From Carex sylvatica (Eukaryota > Streptophyta > Magnoliopsida > Poales > Cyperaceae), in assembly GCA_964058845.1 (NCBI GenBank), contig CAXKVR010000358.1:1-23031 (forward strand): DNA of 23,031 nt. The letters are read 5' to 3'. The notes beneath the pieces were generated by a model that was not told the DNA's origin, searched no databases, and worked only from the letters and a program-made list of their open reading frames with translations. Made by a program: the position numbers and the translations under genes. Shown here one piece after another: positions 22,401 to 23,031 of this stretch; the first letter of the stretch is position 1, and each line of letters starts with the position of its first letter.

Positions 22401-22955
22401 ACTGCGACTAAACATGCCAATCAGCTCAGTTGTTGACAAATCAAACTCTATATCCGATCCCATTAATCCAAACTCTTTCCAAATTTGTGAAAGCCGATCC
22501 TCAGCCTCAACCAAAGCATTCACTGATTTCTCGGAACCCAAGCTCAAGGTTTCTTGTAAGATGTCAATATTAAGCATGGCAAAGGAAGAAATTGACGAGA
22601 TAACTGAACTAAGCATGCTGAAATCAAAATTCACCCAGTTGCAATCCTCACATGCTCTGAGGGCATGACACAAAAACTGCCTGACTTCAGTTGACATGTC
22701 TGATTCAGGGAATTGCAAAGTTAGTGATTTAAGACGAGGCAACGGTTCATTGAGTGTGATTTTCCTGCAGCTGTGCAATGCCGGAGGGAGATCTTCGAGT
22801 TTCCCTTCAGATGGTGAATAGACTACATTTGCTAGAGAATTATCAAGGTCTAATTCAATATTGAATTGACCAAGGTCCTCTGCAGTATTACCATAAATTA
22901 CGAGGGTCAAACTGCGGTAAGTGCCTCGCAATACCAGATGGCTTGTTACTATAGC
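10307..22955 (-). CDS. VIR: VIRILIZER homologue, scaffold subunit of the m6A mRNA methyltransferase complex (5' partial, 26 coding exons)
   Basis: VIR binds the other writer subunits (MTA, MTB, FIP37, HAKAI in Arabidopsis) in the nucleus and is needed for m6A on mRNA. Recognition rests on the N-terminal stretch TSHLVLRGTYRSLTLVIYGN, the SPKLAACAADLS block, the HVDD/HVDE motifs and the tail HPKLMQMLQ-DKLGQL, which I recall as typical of plant VIR. Exons, 5' to 3': 22955-22353, 22235-21867, 21749-21645, 21564-21382, 21284-21137, 18324-18146, 18060-17975, 17755-17707, 17618-17552, 17257-17044, 16467-16197, 15780-15681, 15568-15435, 15349-15282, 15193-14989, 14885-14670, 14468-14316, 14228-14175, 14075-13909, 13825-13753, 13654-13371, 13187-12995, 12741-11488, 11184-10603, 10493-10422, 10327-10307. 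All introns are GT-AG, phases agree, and the 5,850 nt give 1,949 residues. From memory the family is about 2,100-2,200 residues, so the missing N-terminus is off the right edge. Confidence 0.93.
10603..11184 (-). CDS. VIR: VIR exon: proline/glutamine-rich tail (visible residues 1726-1919)
   Basis: This 582-nt exon begins FQQENILQANAMLNSEANKF after a TTACAG acceptor and ends QQYFSSPEAIQ before GTACTTTT. It has a polyproline run (APPPPPPSVP) and repeated glutamines (PQQLQFPQLQQLYYQNQQ). This composition suits a disordered segment prone to phase separation, which is an inference. Reading through the donor adds only a short unrelated tail, so the splice is preferred. Confidence 0.9.
11488..12741 (-). 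CDS. VIR: VIR largest exon: disordered regulatory region (visible residues 1308-1725)
   Basis: This 1,254-nt, phase-0 exon opens AKAALRLISDILKTSDPP, the last helix of the folded body, then becomes low complexity. In order it shows a basic patch (SARRRLALGGEPPAKRLREG, nuclear-localisation-like), two copies of an RPPS(M/I)HVD(D/E) motif 33 residues apart, an acidic run (DEQEIDIDIDESGSDD) and proline-rich stretches (PPPNNQPPLPPMPPP). Plant VIR proteins share this order as I recall. The long open antisense frame at 12302-12757 is a by-product of codon bias here. Confidence 0.92.
12995..14885 (-). CDS. VIR: VIR exons encoding visible residues 928-1307
   Basis: Seven exons (14885-14670, 14468-14316, 14228-14175, 14075-13909, 13825-13753, 13654-13371, 13187-12995) continue the helical body. 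They start GDLLPDEGIWQWRSEIPPLS and end near SSSSVTIDKSISHQ. The 54-nt exon 14228-14175 encodes VHQLLQFLAGLLEHPKAK exactly in phase. The exon ending at 14670 has its donor inside a 62-bp tandem repeat. The intron beside the last exon contains an AT dinucleotide run at about 13198-13217. Confidence 0.9.
14469..14690. repeat. Three tandem 62-bp copies in a VIR intron, each with a copy of the 5' splice site
   Basis: On the minus strand the true donor TTCG|GTGCGTACATCCC (exon edge 14670) recurs as TTGG|GTGCTTACATTCC (14608) and TTTG|GTGCATACATCCC (14546). The spacing is exactly 62 nt each time. The repeat unit also contains the shared plus-strand stretch attattagaaggRatgta. Copies differ by a few substitutions, so the duplication is fairly recent. 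Confidence 0.9.
14989..18324 (-). CDS. VIR: VIR exons encoding visible residues 470-927
   Basis: Ten exons (18324-18146, 18060-17975, 17755-17707, 17618-17552, 17257-17044, 16467-16197, 15780-15681, 15568-15435, 15349-15282, 15193-14989) form the middle of the helical scaffold. Recognisable stretches are WLLWELCAISRSDTGRQALL, WIDAGVVYHRNGAIGLLRYA and LHREISPKLAACAADLSFPS, each rebuilt across an intron. Several exons are only 49-100 nt, yet all phases close. The donor after 18146 (CAA|GTGGTT) is a weak GT site. The shortest exon, 17755-17707, is 49 nt. Confidence 0.9.
16468..17043 (-). other. VIR: VIR intron (576 nt), nothing else seen
   Basis: The donor is at 17043 (CATAG|GTATGT) and the acceptor ATTCACAG at 16468. 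The sequence is AT-rich and has short chance open frames only. I see no RNA gene or transposon. Confidence 0.8.
18325..21136 (-). other. VIR: Large VIR intron (2,812 nt)
   Basis: The donor is TCAG|GTAATAG at 21136 and the acceptor TTTTTCAG at 18325. It is by far the longest intron of the gene. I see no open frame with coding character on either strand, no RNA gene and no complete transposon. It holds an imperfect ~190-bp direct repeat (18890-19075 and 19152-19336), described separately. Confidence 0.85.
18890..19336. repeat. Imperfect direct repeat of ~190 bp inside the large VIR intron
   Basis: Copy A (18890-19075) and copy B (19152-19336) share a common order of blocks: a TTTGGTCTAA start, a 'tttagtcccttttgg' block, 'gaacatgatttgaac', and a nearly identical final block around gttatacatgatcaNtatat. 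Offset is about 262 nt. No terminal inverted repeats or flanking duplications were found, so this looks like a segmental duplication of intron sequence or a fragment of an unknown repeat. Confidence 0.8.
21137..22235 (-). CDS. VIR: VIR exons encoding visible residues 202-470
   Basis: Four exons (22235-21867, 21749-21645, 21564-21382, 21284-21137) encode leucine-rich helical repeats, for example SLTLSLAMVLLLCCSKEG, LLTVLLVSIVECATRHKIG and SAVLSVLANPPNYSS. This is the armadillo-like body expected of a VIR scaffold. Lengths 369, 105, 183 and 148 nt leave phase 1 at the end, completed by the next exon across a 2.8-kb intron to read LLSRSGLTFLLDQAEV. Confidence 0.88.
22353..22955 (-). CDS. VIR: VIR first exon in the window (residues 1-201 of the visible part)
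   Basis: This 603-nt exon opens after a CAATGCAG acceptor with AIVTSHLVLRGTYRS and ends SDVLADHALSE before a GTGGATATA donor. It is the C-terminal edge of the conserved N-terminal VIR region: hydrophobic strands (LTLVIYGN, LGQFNIELDLD) followed by helices. A methionine codon overlaps the acceptor, but it lies in the intron and is not the start. The start codon and earlier exons are outside the window. Bases 22956-23031 are intron. Confidence 0.9.
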
Positions 22956-23031
22956 CTGCATTGAAGAAGGGACAAGTAAGAGAAAACCAGTTATCAGCTG
23001 TCTTTATTATTATATTATTCCAAAAAAAGAA

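Noticed and set aside
1..23031. CRISPR array, bacterial operon or viral genome
   Set aside because: Intron structure and the plant VIR gene show a nuclear plant locus; no regular short repeat-spacer pattern.

Overview
The window is nuclear DNA from a flowering plant. It holds one large, intron-rich gene on the minus strand (right 55%) and a gene-poor, AT-rich intergenic stretch full of non-autonomous transposable elements (left 45%). Introns follow the GT-AG rule and are AT-rich, and the only protein recognised is a plant-type VIRILIZER. I cannot fix the species; a monocot is possible but unproven.

Right part, 10307-22955, minus strand: 26 coding exons of a VIRILIZER (VIR) homologue, the large scaffold subunit of the N6-methyladenosine (m6A) mRNA writer complex. 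I rebuilt the exon chain by hand. Every junction keeps phase, and the total is 5,850 nt (1,949 codons plus stop). The first exons (start codon and N-terminal VIR domain, roughly 150-200 residues) and the promoter lie beyond the right edge. The visible part has a long helical, armadillo-like body, then a disordered basic/acidic segment with a duplicated HVDD/HVDE motif, then a proline/glutamine-rich region, and ends in a 21-nt terminal coding exon. The largest intron (18325-21136) carries an internal direct repeat. Another intron (14469-14669) carries a 62-bp tandem triplication that has copied the 5' splice site.

Left part, 1-10100: no protein gene I can support. It contains a hAT-type end (to 429), four long inverted-repeat elements with 9-10 bp flanking duplications of the Mutator (MULE) type (557-976, 1532-1944, 4143-6070, 6366-6576), a short inverted repeat (2066-2185), an 'atagcg'-rich repeat (about 2990-3825), a second hAT-like end (7424), a probable solo LTR on the minus strand (9319-9745) and small tandem repeats. 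The 4143-6070 element is the most unusual. Each ~960-bp arm carries about three units of a ~179-bp repeat and an open C-terminal exon-like reading frame, so the locus is a near-palindrome able to fold into a very long hairpin RNA.

No wholly new biological system is evident. The points most worth checking are the MULE-type palindrome with its conserved reading-frame fragment and the tandemly copied splice donor in VIR.
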